64,000 nucleotides of DNA from a bacterium (GCA_905221545.1 CAJNDO010000001.1:1-64000); one strand, 5' to 3'. Counted from the first letter of the stretch, positions 46,897-57,408 are shown. Notes: generated by a model not told the origin, from the letters alone. Translations and numbers: made by a program.

Positions 46897-49800
46897 AGCC
46901 CATTCCCTTTTTAACTGAGGAAGAAATTCAAAAATTGCAAGAAGCAGAAGCGCATTCGAGCAAGGAACAAAAGAAAACAGCCGAGCAAATCGAAGCCATT
47001 TATACAGCAGGGCAAAATATCCTAGTTTCAGCATCAGCTGGTTCTGGGAAGACCTTTGTCATGGCTGAGCGTATTTTGGACCAGTTAGCGCGTGGTGTCG
47101 AAATTTCTCAACTCTTTATCTCAACCTTTACCGTCAAGGCTGCCACAGAGCTTAAGGAACGTTTGGAGAAAAAAATCAGCCAACAAATTCAAGAAAGTGG
47201 CGATGTTGACCTCAAACAACACTTGGGACGCCAGTTGGCGGACCTACCCAACGCTGCCATCGGTACCATGGATTCCTTTACACAAAAATTCCTTGGCAAA
47301 CATGGCTATCTGATTGATATTGCCCCTAATTTCCGTATTTTACAAAATCAAAGCGAGCAACTCCTTCTAAAAAATGAAGTCTTCCACGAGGTCTTCGAAA
47401 CACATTACCAAGGTAGACAGAAAGAGAACTTTAGTCATCTGCTGAAAAACTTTGCTGGGCGTGGCAAGGATGAACGTGGTCTGCGCCAGCAAGTCTACAA
47501 AATCTATGACTTCCTCCAATCCACCAGCAATCCTCAGAAATGGCTGAAGAACTCTTTCCTCAAAGGCTTTGAAAAAGCTGATTTTACGAGTGAAAAAGAA
47601 AAACTGACTAAGCAAATCCAGCAAGCCCTTTGGGACTTGGAAAGCTTTTTCCGTTACCATCTGGATAATGATGCCAAGGAATTTGCAAAGGCTGCTTATC
47701 TAGAGAATGTTCAGTTGATTTTAGATGAAATTGGCTCCTTAAATCTAGAGTCCGATAGTCAGGCTTATCAAGCAGTTCTTGCGCGTGTTGTCGCCATCTC
47801 TAAGGAGAAAAATGGTCGAGCTCTGACCAATGCAAGTCGTAAGGCTGATTTGAAGCCCCTGGCTGATGCCTACAACGAAGAAAGAAAGACCCAGTTTGCT
47901 CAACTAGGTCAACTGTCAGACCAGATAACCATTCTGGACTATCAAGAACGTTATCATCAAGACACTTGGGAACTAGCTAAGACTTTCCAAATCTTCATGA
48001 GTGATTTTGTGGAGGCTTATCGTCAGCGTAAACGTCAGGAAAATGCCTTTGAATTCGCTGATATCAGCCATTACACCATTGAGATTTTAGAAAATTTCCC
48101 GCAAGTTCGTGAGGCTTATCAGGAGCGCTTCCACGAAGTCATGGTTGATGAGTATCAGGATACCAACCACATTCAAGAACGGATGTTGGAATTGCTGTCG
48201 AATGGTCACAATCGCTTTATGGTGGGGGATATCAAGCAATCTATCTACCGTTTCCGTCAGGCAGATCCCCAGATTTTCAATGAAAAGTTCCAACGCTATG
48301 CACAAAATCATCAAGAAGGAAAGCTGATTCTGCTCAAGGAAAATTTCCGTAGCAGTTCAGAAGTGCTGTCAGCAACTAATGATGTTTTTGCACGCCTTAT
48401 GGACCAAGAGGTCGGCGAAATCAACTATGACAGCATGCACCAACTTGTTTTTGCCAATAGCAAACTAACTCCTAATCCAGACAACAAGGCGGAATTTCTC
48501 CTCTACGATAAGGACGACTCTGGTGAGGAAGAAGAGAGCCAAGCAGAAACGAAATTAACAGGAGAAATGCGCCTGGTCATCAAGGAAATCCTCAAACTCC
48601 ATCAAGAAAAAGGTGTTGCTTTTAAGGAAATTGCCCTTTTGACCTCTAGCCGCAGTCGAAATGACCAGATCCTTCTTGCCTTGTCTGAGTACGGGATCCC
48701 TGTCAAAACCGACGGTGAGCAAAACAATTACCTCCAATCCCTAGAAGTACAAGTCATGTTGGATACACTTCGTGTCATTCACAATCCCCTGCAAGACTAT
48801 GCCTTGGTTGCCCTTATGAAGTCTCCAATGTTTAGCTTTGACGAGGACGAGTTAGCACGTTTGTCCCTTCAAAAAGCAGAGGATAAAATCCAAGAAAATC
48901 TCTATGAGAAACTGGTCAATGCTCAAACACAGGCAACAAGCCAGAAAGAGTTAATTCATTCAACACTAGCTGAGAAACTAAAGCAATTCATGGATATCTT
49001 GGTTTCTTGGCGTTTGTATGCCAAAACTCACTCCCTCTATGACCTGATTTGGAAGATTTACAACGACCGTTTTTACTATGACTATGTTGGAGCTTTGCCA
49101 AATGGTCCTGCTAGACAGGCCAATCTCTATGCCCTAGCTCTGCGTGCTGATCAGTTTGAAAAGAGCAATTTCAAGGGCTTGTCTCGTTTTATCCGTATGA
49201 TTGACCAAGTTTTAGAGGCCCAGCACGATCTTGCGAGCGTGGCTGTCGCACCGCCCAAGGATGCTGTAGAACTCATGACCATTCACAAGAGTAAAGGGCT
49301 GGAGTTTCCTTACGTCTTTATCCTCAATATGGATCAGGACTTCAATAAGCAAGACAGCATGTCAGAAGTCATTCTCAGCCGTAAAAATGGACTAGGTGTC
49401 AAATACATTGCCAAGATGGGGACAGGAGCAGTGGAAACTCACTATCCGAAAACCATCAAGCTCTCTATTCCTAGCCTGACTTATAGGCAGAATGAAGAGG
49501 AATTACAGCTGGCAAGCTATTCTGAGCAGATGCGTCTGCTGTATGTTGCCATGACGCGGGCTGAGAAAAAGCTCTATCTTGTCGGCAAGGGATCTCGTGA
49601 AAAGCTGGAAGCCAAGGAATACCCAGCAGCTAAAAATGGGAAACTAAATAGCAATACTAGACTGCAAGCCAAGAATTTCCAAGATTGGCTTTGGGCTATC
49701 AGCAAAGTGTTTGCCAAGGACAATCTCAACTTTAGCTATCGTTTTGTTGGCGAAGACCAGTTGACTAGAGAAGCTATTGGTCAATTGGAAAACAAGAGTC

Positions 49801-50543
49801 CTCTACAAGATAGCTCTCAAGCAGACAACCGCCAGTCTGAAACCATCAAAGAAGCTCTGGAAATGCTGAAAGAGGTGGAAGTCTATAATACTCTTCACCG
49901 CGCAGCCATTGAGCTTCCTAGTGTTCAAACTCCAAGCCAAATAAAGAAATTCTACGAACCTGTTATGGATATGGAAGGTGTCGAGATTGCTAGTCAAGGC
50001 CAGTCAGTAGACAAGAAAATTTTCTTTGAGTTGCCAGATTTTTCAACCAAAGAAAAGGTAACTGGAGCTGAAATTGGTAGTGCTACCCACGAACTCATGC
50101 AGAGAATTGACCTCAGTCAGCGACCAACCCTTGCTAGCCTGGCAGAAACTCTCAAACAAGTTCAAACTAGTCAAGTTGTTAGGGACAAGATTAATCTTTC
50201 TAAAATCCTTGCATTCTTTGACACAGCACTTGGTCAGGAAATTCTTGCCAATACCGACCATCTCTATCGCGAGCAACCTTTCTCCATGCTCAAACGAGAC
50301 CACAAGAGTCAGGAAGACTTCGTTGTCCGTGGAATCTTGGACGGCTATCTGCTTTACGAGGACAGAATCGTTCTGTTCGACTACAAGACAGACCGCTATG
50401 ATGAGCCAAGTCAACTCATAGACCGCTATCGTGGTCAATTAGCCCTATACGGAGAGGCTTTATCACGAGCCTATTCGATTGAAAATATTGAGAAATACTT
50501 GATTTTACTCGGTAAAGATGAGGTTCAAGTTGTAAAAGTATAA
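46893..50543 (+). CDS. rexA: ATP-dependent helicase/nuclease RexA (AddA-type subunit)
   Basis: 1216 residues. UvrD/Rep-like helicase with Walker [20 protein letters not shown] and Walker [13 protein letters not shown]. Helicase motifs [15 protein letters not shown] and [11 protein letters not shown] follow, with [15 protein letters not shown] as motif VI. The C-terminal nuclease domain has [24 protein letters not shown]. With RexB it resects double-strand ends and degrades foreign linear DNA. The 4 nt overlap with rexB couples translation. Confidence 0.94.
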   Translation: MKPIPFLTEEEIQKLQEAEAHSSKEQKKTAEQIEAIYTAGQNILVSASAGSGKTFVMAERILDQLARGVEISQLFISTFTVKAATELKERLEKKISQQIQESGDVDLKQHLGRQLADLPNAAIGTMDSFTQKFLGKHGYLIDIAPNFRILQNQSEQLLLKNEVFHEVFETHYQGRQKENFSHLLKNFAGRGKDERGLRQQVYKIYDFLQSTSNPQKWLKNSFLKGFEKADFTSEKEKLTKQIQQALWDLESFFRYHLDNDAKEFAKAAYLENVQLILDEIGSLNLESDSQAYQAVLARVVAISKEKNGRALTNASRKADLKPLADAYNEERKTQFAQLGQLSDQITILDYQERYHQDTWELAKTFQIFMSDFVEAYRQRKRQENAFEFADISHYTIEILENFPQVREAYQERFHEVMVDEYQDTNHIQERMLELLSNGHNRFMVGDIKQSIYRFRQADPQIFNEKFQRYAQNHQEGKLILLKENFRSSSEVLSATNDVFARLMDQEVGEINYDSMHQLVFANSKLTPNPDNKAEFLLYDKDDSGEEEESQAETKLTGEMRLVIKEILKLHQEKGVAFKEIALLTSSRSRNDQILLALSEYGIPVKTDGEQNNYLQSLEVQVMLDTLRVIHNPLQDYALVALMKSPMFSFDEDELARLSLQKAEDKIQENLYEKLVNAQTQATSQKELIHSTLAEKLKQFMDILVSWRLYAKTHSLYDLIWKIYNDRFYYDYVGALPNGPARQANLYALALRADQFEKSNFKGLSRFIRMIDQVLEAQHDLASVAVAPPKDAVELMTIHKSKGLEFPYVFILNMDQDFNKQDSMSEVILSRKNGLGVKYIAKMGTGAVETHYPKTIKLSIPSLTYRQNEEELQLASYSEQMRLLYVAMTRAEKKLYLVGKGSREKLEAKEYPAAKNGKLNSNTRLQAKNFQDWLWAISKVFAKDNLNFSYRFVGEDQLTREAIGQLENKSPLQDSSQADNRQSETIKEALEMLKEVEVYNTLHRAAIELPSVQTPSQIKKFYEPVMDMEGVEIASQGQSVDKKIFFELPDFSTKEKVTGAEIGSATHELMQRIDLSQRPTLASLAETLKQVQTSQVVRDKINLSKILAFFDTALGQEILANTDHLYREQPFSMLKRDHKSQEDFVVRGILDGYLLYEDRIVLFDYKTDRYDEPSQLIDRYRGQLALYGEALSRAYSIENIEKYLILLGKDEVQVVKV

Positions 50544-50560
50544 TCTAGAAAGGAGACCTC

Positions 50561-51739
50561 ATGACACTTCAAGTTAGAAAATCCCTGCATAATGCGGTTT
50601 TACAAGCTTCAAAAGCGGATACTTGGGAACAAGCTACCAAGGAATGGAATGAAGTTTCCTTGATTTTTAATGGTATCGGCCGTAGCAATTGTGTCTGTGG
50701 GAATGCTATCAAATACGCCTACGAACTCTTTAATGGTGTCACAGGCCAACGCCTCTTTCCAATCGGCAGCGACTGTGTTCGTCATTTTCATCGATTGTCC
50801 CTTGACCAGCAACTAGAAGAGGAAGAAAAATTACTCAGAAAGGTTGAAAATCTTACCAGAAAAGCCCAGAAAAAGGAAAAAATAAAGGTCAATAAAAGTG
50901 ACTTTGACGAGCGCCTTCTAAAATGGCTCTGGGAAAAAGGTGTTTTCAAGCCCAATCGTGGAAATCAGTTCTCACCTGAGAAAGACTACCAACTTTTCCT
51001 AGAAGTCTTTCAGGGAGGAAGTTGGACCAAGGCTGAGCCAAAGAAAAAAGCTCGCATGGAAGAAGTCCTAGAAAAATGTATTAAACCCTTCTTACTTGGG
51101 AAATCAGATGACCAACTCTATCTTGTCAAGCTAGGCAAGGAGAAAATTGACTACGAACAGGAACTCCGTATCCAGGCAGAGAAAGAGCGCAAGAAGAGGG
51201 ATAAAATCGCCAAGCAATATGCAGATAATCTGGTCCTAGCCATGGGACCGGCAGAACGGGCTTATCAGGATTACTTTGGCTTTACAGAAACCCTAACCCA
51301 AGAAGAACGCAAGTGGGAGAAAATACTTTTTGGTAAAAATCGAACAGAACGGGCTATCAAGGCCAAACAATACCAAAAAGAGCTGGAAAAAGACCAACGA
51401 ATAGCTAGTCAGGATCTAATTGAAAGAAAGCAGAAGCAGACCTGGCTCCTCAATTCCTATTTCCGTGAGCTTCCTGAAGAAAAAGCTCGATTTGCTCGGC
51501 TCTTATTAGAATATCGGAAAAATGGAGAAGTTCCCTTTTCAACCGAATATTTGTCAGAACCTCTCATCGACTTTTTCTATATAATGAAAGCTTTTGAATT
51601 TGAGATCTCACCAGAACAAGTCCGAGATTTTCTAAAAGAAAGCCTACAGGCAGAGCATCTATCATCAGCACAAGAAAGCTGGATAGATGGGATTCTCCTC
51701 AACTGCATCAAACCATTTTTAGAACGATTATTGATATGA
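50561..51739 (+). CDS. Conserved hypothetical protein downstream of rexAB
   Basis: 392 residues, cytoplasmic, highly charged. The N-terminal part carries SNCVCGNAIKYAYELFN and FPIGSDCVRHFHRL, which look like a zinc-binding treble-clef-like knuckle (Cys, Cys, Cys, His). The middle and C-terminal parts are long charged helices with repeated KKxKARxEE-type blocks, probably coiled coil. It begins 17 nt after rexA behind AAAGGAGA, so it is in the same operon, and ends with a clear terminator. I do not recognise the function. Context suggests DNA repair or recombination. Confidence 0.7.
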   Translation: MTLQVRKSLHNAVLQASKADTWEQATKEWNEVSLIFNGIGRSNCVCGNAIKYAYELFNGVTGQRLFPIGSDCVRHFHRLSLDQQLEEEEKLLRKVENLTRKAQKKEKIKVNKSDFDERLLKWLWEKGVFKPNRGNQFSPEKDYQLFLEVFQGGSWTKAEPKKKARMEEVLEKCIKPFLLGKSDDQLYLVKLGKEKIDYEQELRIQAEKERKKRDKIAKQYADNLVLAMGPAERAYQDYFGFTETLTQEERKWEKILFGKNRTERAIKAKQYQKELEKDQRIASQDLIERKQKQTWLLNSYFRELPEEKARFARLLLEYRKNGEVPFSTEYLSEPLIDFFYIMKAFEFEISPEQVRDFLKESLQAEHLSSAQESWIDGILLNCIKPFLERLLI

Positions 51740-51741
51740 GT

Positions 51742-51780
51742 AACACCTACCGTGGAAGTTCCATGGTAGGTGTTATTTTA
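51742..51780 (+). terminator. Terminator of the rexBA operon
   Basis: AACACCTACC pairs with GGTAGGTGTT in a long stem and is followed by ATTTTAT. Confidence 0.85.
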
Positions 51781-51978
51781 TCCAAAAAATATAGAGAAAA
51801 AGTTGAATATTTTCTGTTAATTAAAAAATCAGAAGCACAATAATTACATAATTTATTTTATGTAATAAATATGTTATGAAAAATCAAAAGCCTATGCAAA
51901 AGCGCTCAAATTATGATAAAATAGATTATAAGAATAACACTATTTATAGTAATTACATTTTTATAAGGAAAAAACTCA

Positions 51979-52830
51979 ATGGCTACTATTCAATGGTTTC
52001 CTGGTCACATGTCTAAAGCGCGTCGACAGGTGCAGGAAAATTTAAAATTTGTTGATTTTGTGACGATTTTGGTTGATGCACGCTTACCTCTATCTAGTCA
52101 AAATCCTATGTTGACCAAGATTGTTGGTGACAAACCAAAACTCTTGATTTTAAACAAGGCGGACTTGGCTGATCCAGCAATGACCAAGGAATGGCGTCAG
52201 TATTTTGAATCACAGGGAATCCAGACGCTGGCTATCAACTCCAAAGAACAAGTAACTGTAAAAGTTGTAACAGATGCAGCCAAGAAGCTCATGGCTGATA
52301 AAATTGCTCGCCAGAAAGAACGTGGGATTCAGATTGAAACCTTACGTACCATGATTATTGGGATTCCAAACGCTGGCAAATCAACTCTTATGAACCGTTT
52401 GGCTGGTAAGAAGATTGCTGTTGTCGGTAACAAACCAGGGGTGACAAAAGGTCAACAGTGGCTTAAAACCAATAAAGACCTGGAAATCTTGGATACACCA
52501 GGGATTCTTTGGCCTAAATTTGAGGATGAAACTGTTGCGCTTAAGTTGGCCTTGACGGGAGCTATTAAAGACCAGTTGCTTCCTATGGATGAGGTGACTA
52601 TTTTTGGTATCAATTATTTCAAAGAACATTATCCAGAAAAGCTAGCTGAACGCTTCAAACAAATGAAAATTGAAGAAGAAGCGCCTGTTATTATTATGGA
52701 TATGACCCGTGCCCTCGGTTTCCGTGACGACTATGACCGTTTTTACAGTCTCTTCGTGAAGGAAGTCCGTGATGGCAAACTCGGTAACTATACCTTAGAT
52801 ACATTGGAAGACCTCGATGGCGACGATTAA
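51979..52830 (+). CDS. rbgA: Ribosome biogenesis GTPase RbgA (YlqF)
   Basis: 283-residue circularly permuted GTPase for 50S subunit assembly. The order of motifs is G4 LNKADL, G1 [10 protein letters not shown]2 PGVTKGQQ, G3 DTPG, matching the family. The C-terminal domain binds the ribosome. TATAAT-like elements precede it at 51917-51940. rnhB overlaps its end by 14 nt, the usual streptococcal arrangement. Confidence 0.95.
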   Translation: MATIQWFPGHMSKARRQVQENLKFVDFVTILVDARLPLSSQNPMLTKIVGDKPKLLILNKADLADPAMTKEWRQYFESQGIQTLAINSKEQVTVKVVTDAAKKLMADKIARQKERGIQIETLRTMIIGIPNAGKSTLMNRLAGKKIAVVGNKPGVTKGQQWLKTNKDLEILDTPGILWPKFEDETVALKLALTGAIKDQLLPMDEVTIFGINYFKEHYPEKLAERFKQMKIEEEAPVIIMDMTRALGFRDDYDRFYSLFVKEVRDGKLGNYTLDTLEDLDGDD

Positions 52831-53596
52831 AGAAATCAAAGAACTCCTTGCAACGGTCAAGGAGTTAGATAACCCTATTTTTTTAGAACTCGAAAATGAT
52901 AATCGTTCTGGAGTTCAAAAGGAAATCAGCAAGCGTAAAAAAGCCATTCAGGCAGAATTGGATGAGGATCTTCGTTTGGAATCCATGCTTTCCTACGAAA
53001 AGGAACTTTATAAGCAAGGATTGACCTTAATTGCTGGTGTTGATGAGGTCGGCCGTGGTCCTCTGGCTGGACCTGTAGTCGCTGCTACCGTTATTTTACC
53101 TAAAAATTGTAAGATTAAAGGTCTCAACGACAGCAAGAAAATTCCTAAAAAGAAACATCTGGAGATTTTCAAAGCAGTTCAAGACCAAGCCCTGTCAATC
53201 GGAATTGGTATCGTGGATAATCAGGTCATTGACCAAGTCAATATCTATGAAGCAACCAAACTGGCCATGACGGAAGCTATCTCCCAGCTCAATCCACAAC
53301 CTGAGCATCTCTTGATTGATGCCATGAAACTGGATTTACCCATTTCACAAACTTCCATCATCAAAGGAGATGCCAACTCCCTCTCTATCGCAGCAGCATC
53401 TATAGTAGCTAAGGTGACACGTGATGAATTGATGAAGGAATACGACCAGCAATTTCCTGGCTATGATTTCGCTGCTAATGCAGGATATGGAACAGCAAAG
53501 CACCTGGAAGGACTTGAAAAACTAGGAGTTACCCCAATTCACCGAACCAGCTTTGAACCCGTTAAATCACTGGTTTCAGGAGAAAAAGAAAGTTAA
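52817..53596 (+). CDS. rnhB: Ribonuclease HII
   Basis: 259 residues. It cleaves ribonucleotides misincorporated in DNA. Active-site motifs are [18 protein letters not shown] (Asp and Glu), LLIDAMKLD and AKVTRDELM. The N-terminal extension (residues 1-70) is present as in other Gram-positive RNase HII. It starts within the end of rbgA. Confidence 0.95.
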   Translation: MATIKEIKELLATVKELDNPIFLELENDNRSGVQKEISKRKKAIQAELDEDLRLESMLSYEKELYKQGLTLIAGVDEVGRGPLAGPVVAATVILPKNCKIKGLNDSKKIPKKKHLEIFKAVQDQALSIGIGIVDNQVIDQVNIYEATKLAMTEAISQLNPQPEHLLIDAMKLDLPISQTSIIKGDANSLSIAAASIVAKVTRDELMKEYDQQFPGYDFAANAGYGTAKHLEGLEKLGVTPIHRTSFEPVKSLVSGEKES

Positions 53597-53612
53597 GTTA
53601 GAAGGAATGATT

Positions 53613-55163
53613 ATGGAGGAACAGTCAGAAACACTCAGTTCCAAGAAAGAATTTGCCTTTGCCTCAAGCACTATATTATCCCAAGTTGGACGAGGAATCA
53701 TCGTCGGTCTCGTTGTCGGAATCATCGTCGGATCCTTTCGGTTTTCAATCGAAAAAGGCTTCCACCTGATACAAAGACTTTATCAAGATCAAGCGCACCT
53801 AGTGCGCAATCTTTTTATCATTGGTCTATTTTATTTAATAGTTTGTTGGCTCAGTGCGAAATTAACTCGGTCAGAAAAAGACATAAAAGGCTCAGGAATT
53901 CCTCAAGTTGAAGCCGAACTGAAAGGACTGATGACCCTCAACTGGTGGGGCGTACTTTGGAAAAAATATATTCTAGGAATTTTGGCTATTGCTAGTGGCC
54001 TTATGCTGGGGCGTGAAGGGCCAAGTATTCAACTCGGAGCGGTCGGTGGTAAAGGCATTGCCAAATGGCTTAAATCCAGTCCAGTAGAGGAACGTTCCTT
54101 GATTGCAAGTGGAGCTGCAGCAGGTTTAGCCGCAGCCTTTAATGCACCGATTGCAGGCCTCCTCTTTGTCGTAGAAGAAGTTTATCACCATTTTTCACGC
54201 TTTTTCTGGGTCTCAACTCTAGCAGCCAGTCTCGTAGCAAACTTTGTTTCTTTACTCATATTTGGCCTAACACCCGTACTGGATATGCCAGACAATATCC
54301 CACTCATGACCCTAGACCAGTATTGGATTTACCTCCTTATGGGAGTTTTTCTTGGACTATCTGGTTTTCTCTATGAGAAGGCTGTACTCAATGTCGGTAG
54401 AATTTATGACTGGCTTGGACAAAAAATCCGTTTGGATAGAGCTTATTATCCAATTCTGGCTTTCATTCTCATCATACCAGTCGGGATCTTCTTGCCCCAG
54501 ATTCTTGGTGGCGGAAATCAACTGGTTCTTTCCTTAACTGAGCAAAATTTTAGTTTCCACGTTCTATTAGTTTACTTTTTAATCCGTTTTGTTTGGAGCA
54601 TGATTAGTTATGGAAGTGGCCTTCCAGGAGGAATTTTCCTACCAATTCTGGCGCTAGGTTCCTTGCTTGGTGCCCTAGTTGGTGTTATTTGTGTCAATCT
54701 TGGACTTGTCAGTCAAGAGCAATTTCCTATATTTGTCATTCTGGGAATGAGTGGCTATTTTGGAGCAATTTCTAAAGCTCCCTTAACTGCAATGATACTC
54801 GTAACTGAGATGGTAGGAGATATTCGCAACCTCATGCCACTTGGTTTAGTAACCTTAGTCGCTTACATCATCATGGATTTGCTCAAGGGAGCACCAGTCT
54901 ATGAGGCTATGTTGGAAAAAATGCTGCCAGAAGAAGCGACAGATGAAGGAGAAGTCACTCTCATTGAAATTCCTGTATCTGACAAAATCGCTGGAAAACA
55001 AGTACACGAGCTCAACTTACCACATAACATCCTCATCACAACCCAAGTCCATAATGGCAAGAGCCAAACAGTTAACGGCTCAACCAGAATGTATCTGGGT
55101 GATATGATTCACTTAGTGATTCCAAAAAGTGAAATTGGAAAAATAAAAGATTTGTTGTTGTAG
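53613..55163 (+). CDS. ClC-family chloride channel/transporter with RCK-type tail
   Basis: 516 residues. The ClC channel has GSGIPQVEAEL, GREGPSIQLGA and GSGLPGGIFLPILALG, with the proton-glutamate-type region intact. The C-terminal tail carries a TrkA-C-like domain (VTLIEIPVSDKIAGKQVHEL...MIHLVIPKSEI) that may bind ligand. Start chosen at ATG 53613, 6 nt after AGAAGGA. Earlier ATGs at 53553 and 53607 are less well placed. It ends at a terminator at 55216-55250. Confidence 0.92.
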   Translation: MEEQSETLSSKKEFAFASSTILSQVGRGIIVGLVVGIIVGSFRFSIEKGFHLIQRLYQDQAHLVRNLFIIGLFYLIVCWLSAKLTRSEKDIKGSGIPQVEAELKGLMTLNWWGVLWKKYILGILAIASGLMLGREGPSIQLGAVGGKGIAKWLKSSPVEERSLIASGAAAGLAAAFNAPIAGLLFVVEEVYHHFSRFFWVSTLAASLVANFVSLLIFGLTPVLDMPDNIPLMTLDQYWIYLLMGVFLGLSGFLYEKAVLNVGRIYDWLGQKIRLDRAYYPILAFILIIPVGIFLPQILGGGNQLVLSLTEQNFSFHVLLVYFLIRFVWSMISYGSGLPGGIFLPILALGSLLGALVGVICVNLGLVSQEQFPIFVILGMSGYFGAISKAPLTAMILVTEMVGDIRNLMPLGLVTLVAYIIMDLLKGAPVYEAMLEKMLPEEATDEGEVTLIEIPVSDKIAGKQVHELNLPHNILITTQVHNGKSQTVNGSTRMYLGDMIHLVIPKSEIGKIKDLLL

Positions 55164-55215
55164 CTCTTTTTTACATAATTTATATTATGAAAAAGTTTGA
55201 TTAAATACATTAGAA

Positions 55216-55250
55216 AACCGATTCTCAGAAATGAGATCGGTTATTTTTTG
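55216..55250 (+). terminator. Terminator of the ClC gene
   Basis: AACCGATTCTC pairs with GAGATCGGTT and is followed by ATTTTTTG. Confidence 0.85.
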
Positions 55251-55277
55251 CAGATAAGATATTTCACTTACAAGTAA

Positions 55278-55306
55278 TTGAACTTTGTTAAAAATAAGAC
55301 TATAAT
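55278..55306 (+). promoter_or_regulatory. Promoter of the small membrane protein gene
   Basis: TTGAAC (55278-55283) and TATAAT (55301-55306) with a 17 bp spacer. Confidence 0.6.
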
Positions 55307-55379
55307 TAAGTTAGAAATGATAAATCATTAAGCTAGAAAGGAGTTTACTGTATCAAATCTGTGCAGTAAGATTAAAATC

Positions 55380-55574
55380 ATGAAAAAGAAAACAATAGCA
55401 ATTATACAATGTATTTTGTATCTCATAGCTCCTTATATAGCTCTTCAGTTGTGTAGAATGAACAGAAGTTTCGTTACTGATAATCTCTTTTTTATTTTCC
55501 TTATTCTGCTGACTATTTCATTCTGGTTTAGTATTTGGAAACTAGAGAAAGCACTAGATAATGATTCACAATAA
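55380..55574 (+). CDS. Small two-TM membrane protein (64 aa)
   Basis: MKKKTIAIIQCILYLIAPYI then a polar loop (LCRMNRSFVTDN), a second helix (LFFIFLILLTISFWFSIW) and a charged tail. It is like the 65-residue protein at 26538-26735. The ribosome site is unusual: AAAGGAG is at 55338-55344, about 36 nt before the ATG, with nothing good nearer. The start is therefore uncertain, or the message is structured. Function unknown. Confidence 0.5.
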   Translation: MKKKTIAIIQCILYLIAPYIALQLCRMNRSFVTDNLFFIFLILLTISFWFSIWKLEKALDNDSQ

Positions 55575-55644
55575 TAACTCCAAAGATTTAGATTTGTTTT
55601 ACACAGGTTTAAGAAAACTAAAAATTTTTGTACTTTTCCCTAGA

Positions 55645-55690
55645 CAGTGGATAAACCCTTGATACGACTGAGTTTAAGGCTTAATGTACA
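55645..55690. other. Unassigned junction sequence
   Basis: The stretch CAGTGGATAAACCCTTGATA followed by GTTTAAGGCTTAATGTAC lies where the core genome ends and the AT-rich island begins. It looks like a fragment of something longer, perhaps the remains of an integration junction, but it has no partner that I could find in the window. Confidence 0.25.
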
Positions 55691-55699
55691 CTCTCTAAA

Positions 55700-55799
55700 A
55701 AATGTACTTTATAATCGAAATGTACTTTATTTTAAGGCAAGATAAAGTACATTTTTTGATTTAGAAGCGTTCAATAAGCATCATTTATAAAGTACATTT
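55700..55799. repeat. Nested array of AAATGTACTTTAT repeats
   Basis: Four 13-bp copies: direct at 55700-55712 and 55718-55730, inverted at 55742-55754 and 55787-55799. Copies 2 and 3 can pair around an 11 nt loop, and copies 1 and 4 outside them, giving a nested palindrome. Partial copies are at 55683-55690 and 55822-55836. A related hairpin with TGTAC stands at 57464-57493 on the other side of the two-gene cassette. Confidence 0.75.
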
Positions 55800-55891
55800 T
55801 GGTAAAAAGTATTAATACTTTCAATTGTACATTTTTAATAAAAATATTTCTTTTCTAATCATTACAAAACTCGTGAATGTTGAATACTTAG

Positions 55892-55900
55892 TGGTATAAT
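55892..55900 (+). promoter_or_regulatory. Extended -10 promoter of the HEPN cassette
   Basis: TGGTATAAT (55892-55900), 31 nt before the ATG. No convincing -35. Confidence 0.55.
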
Positions 55901-55931
55901 TAAAACATGACATATAGAAAGAAATAGCCCT

Positions 55932-56963
55932 ATGGAAAACAATCATAGTGAAGTTCAAAAAAACAAATTGACAATTGATAAAGTCCCAGTTCAAAACAAA
56001 AAGCTTACAGAAGCTCTTAGAGTTTTTTATGAGACACTTAATCATTCAAGGTTGATTGAGGTTCAAAATAGTATGCTACAAGCAAATAAAGCTGCTGAGG
56101 CTGCGTTATCAAGTTTTAATTTTTCTAAGCAAATAGCTGAAACCACTAAACCATTTCTAACAGAAATAAATTCAGCCACATCTATTTTAAATAACCAAAC
56201 ATATCTTAAAATTCTATCTGATACAGAAGCAGCAGTTAGTTCAATTCTTTTAAAAACTCAAATAGATAATATTGGACGGATGCTTGAGCCTATTCACAAT
56301 ATTTTTGATAAATCCACTTTTAATTTTACTGAAAGTTTAAAAGAATTTTTAAAGGAATACCATGAACCTTATTCTGAAACAGAAGCAGAAGCAATCACTT
56401 TAAATATTGAAAAACTTGCTGAAGAAGGTTGGGTAATCTACCATAGCTATAGTGATGACTATAGAACAATCTGCACTATAGATTTTGAAGAATTGATAAA
56501 GGAGTGGCAAACTCTATTAAAAGAAGATCTTGAAGATAAGGAGCTTATACAAGAGTTAAAAGACTCAACGTATTACTCAGAACATTTGATAGATTCTATG
56601 ATCGAAAGTTATAGAAGCCAAAATTATTACGCTGCTTATACGCTTGCTACGATAGCAATTGACGGTGCATTAAACAGATTTTCAGAACCATTTTCAAATA
56701 AAGAAAGAATACCTGTTGGAAAATCTTCTGTTAATTTATTAAATAAACAAATTGTAAATAAGACATTTACTGATATTAGTCTATTTCATTGGTTATTCAA
56801 ATTTTTTGTTCGTACTAATAACTTCACGTTAGAAGAACCTAATAGGCACATGATTTGTCATGGGCGATGGGAACAGCCACTCTTTGAAACAGATTTTTTA
56901 AAGTTATTTAATGTACTTTTATGTATTCTAGAAACCTTTGAGTTTTCTCAGAGTGATTTTTAA
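55932..56963 (+). CDS. HEPN-domain protein, putative RNase/defence effector
   Basis: 343 residues, cytoplasmic. The N-terminal half is helical, with heptad-like repeats (35-130) that could form a coiled coil. The C-terminal half (about 215-343) looks like a HEPN fold: the first helix SYRSQNYYAAYTLATIAIDGALNRF, then EEPNRHMICHGRWEQP carrying R305-x4-H310, the catalytic motif of HEPN ribonucleases in the RHxxxH form. HEPN enzymes cut RNA in abortive infection and toxin-antitoxin systems. The next gene (50 nt) may be the partner. Codon use is very AT-rich, unlike the core genes. The start is fixed only by ATG 55932, with a poor ribosome site. Confidence 0.65.
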   Translation: MENNHSEVQKNKLTIDKVPVQNKKLTEALRVFYETLNHSRLIEVQNSMLQANKAAEAALSSFNFSKQIAETTKPFLTEINSATSILNNQTYLKILSDTEAAVSSILLKTQIDNIGRMLEPIHNIFDKSTFNFTESLKEFLKEYHEPYSETEAEAITLNIEKLAEEGWVIYHSYSDDYRTICTIDFEELIKEWQTLLKEDLEDKELIQELKDSTYYSEHLIDSMIESYRSQNYYAAYTLATIAIDGALNRFSEPFSNKERIPVGKSSVNLLNKQIVNKTFTDISLFHWLFKFFVRTNNFTLEEPNRHMICHGRWEQPLFETDFLKLFNVLLCILETFEFSQSDF

Positions 56964-57012
56964 AATAACAGTGAATTAGAGCTATTTATTAAATAAAGAA
57001 AGGGATTTAAAA

Positions 57013-57408
57013 ATGGATATTATTGTTAACACGGATTTTATTAATACTGTCATCACCTCCATAATTACGTCAGGGATTATCGGAGTGTTTATTTCAGAAT
57101 ACTATCAAAGAAAAACTTTAGTAAAAAAAATGAAAAGAGATTTTGTGATAGAACTCTTTGCTAATAGATTTATGTTAAGAGAGGATTTTTCTGATGATGC
57201 AAATGAATTAAATAAAACTCTCGGTAAAATACCGATTATTTTTTCTGACAACCAAGAGGTAATTAGTTGTTATAAAAGAATGTTCCTTAATAGAAACGAT
57301 GAAACTTTATTAAACTTAATCAAGTCTGTGTGTATGGATAAGACAGTTAATATTGATATTTCTAAGTGGGACGATAAGATGATTATGAAGACACTTTTTA
57401 TAAAATAA
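57013..57408 (+). CDS. Single-TM protein with small cytoplasmic domain (DUF6680-like)
   Basis: 131 residues. An N-terminal membrane helix (FINTVITSIITSGIIGVFI, residues 8-26) is followed by a soluble domain with LFANRFMLREDFSDDANELNKTLGKIPIIFSDN and CYKRMFLNRND. The arrangement reminds me of DUF6680-type proteins; this is weak recall. It has a good AAAGGGA ribosome site and a hairpin terminator after it. As the partner of a HEPN gene it could be a sensor, an anchor or an antidote. Function unknown. Confidence 0.55.
   Translation: MDIIVNTDFINTVITSIITSGIIGVFISEYYQRKTLVKKMKRDFVIELFANRFMLREDFSDDANELNKTLGKIPIIFSDNQEVISCYKRMFLNRNDETLLNLIKSVCMDKTVNIDISKWDDKMIMKTLFIK

Noticed and set aside
50043..50438. 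131-codon minus-strand and 115-codon plus-strand frames within the rexA 3' region
   Set aside because: They are shadows of the RexA nuclease domain. The rexA frame is intact with DYK motif.
55645..55690. Attachment site of the right-hand island
   Set aside because: No matching second copy was found in the window and the island's other end is outside, so I only note the sequence as an unassigned junction.
55700..55799. CRISPR array
   Set aside because: The repeats are only 13 bp, in both orientations, with spacers of 5-32 bp. No cas gene is in the window.
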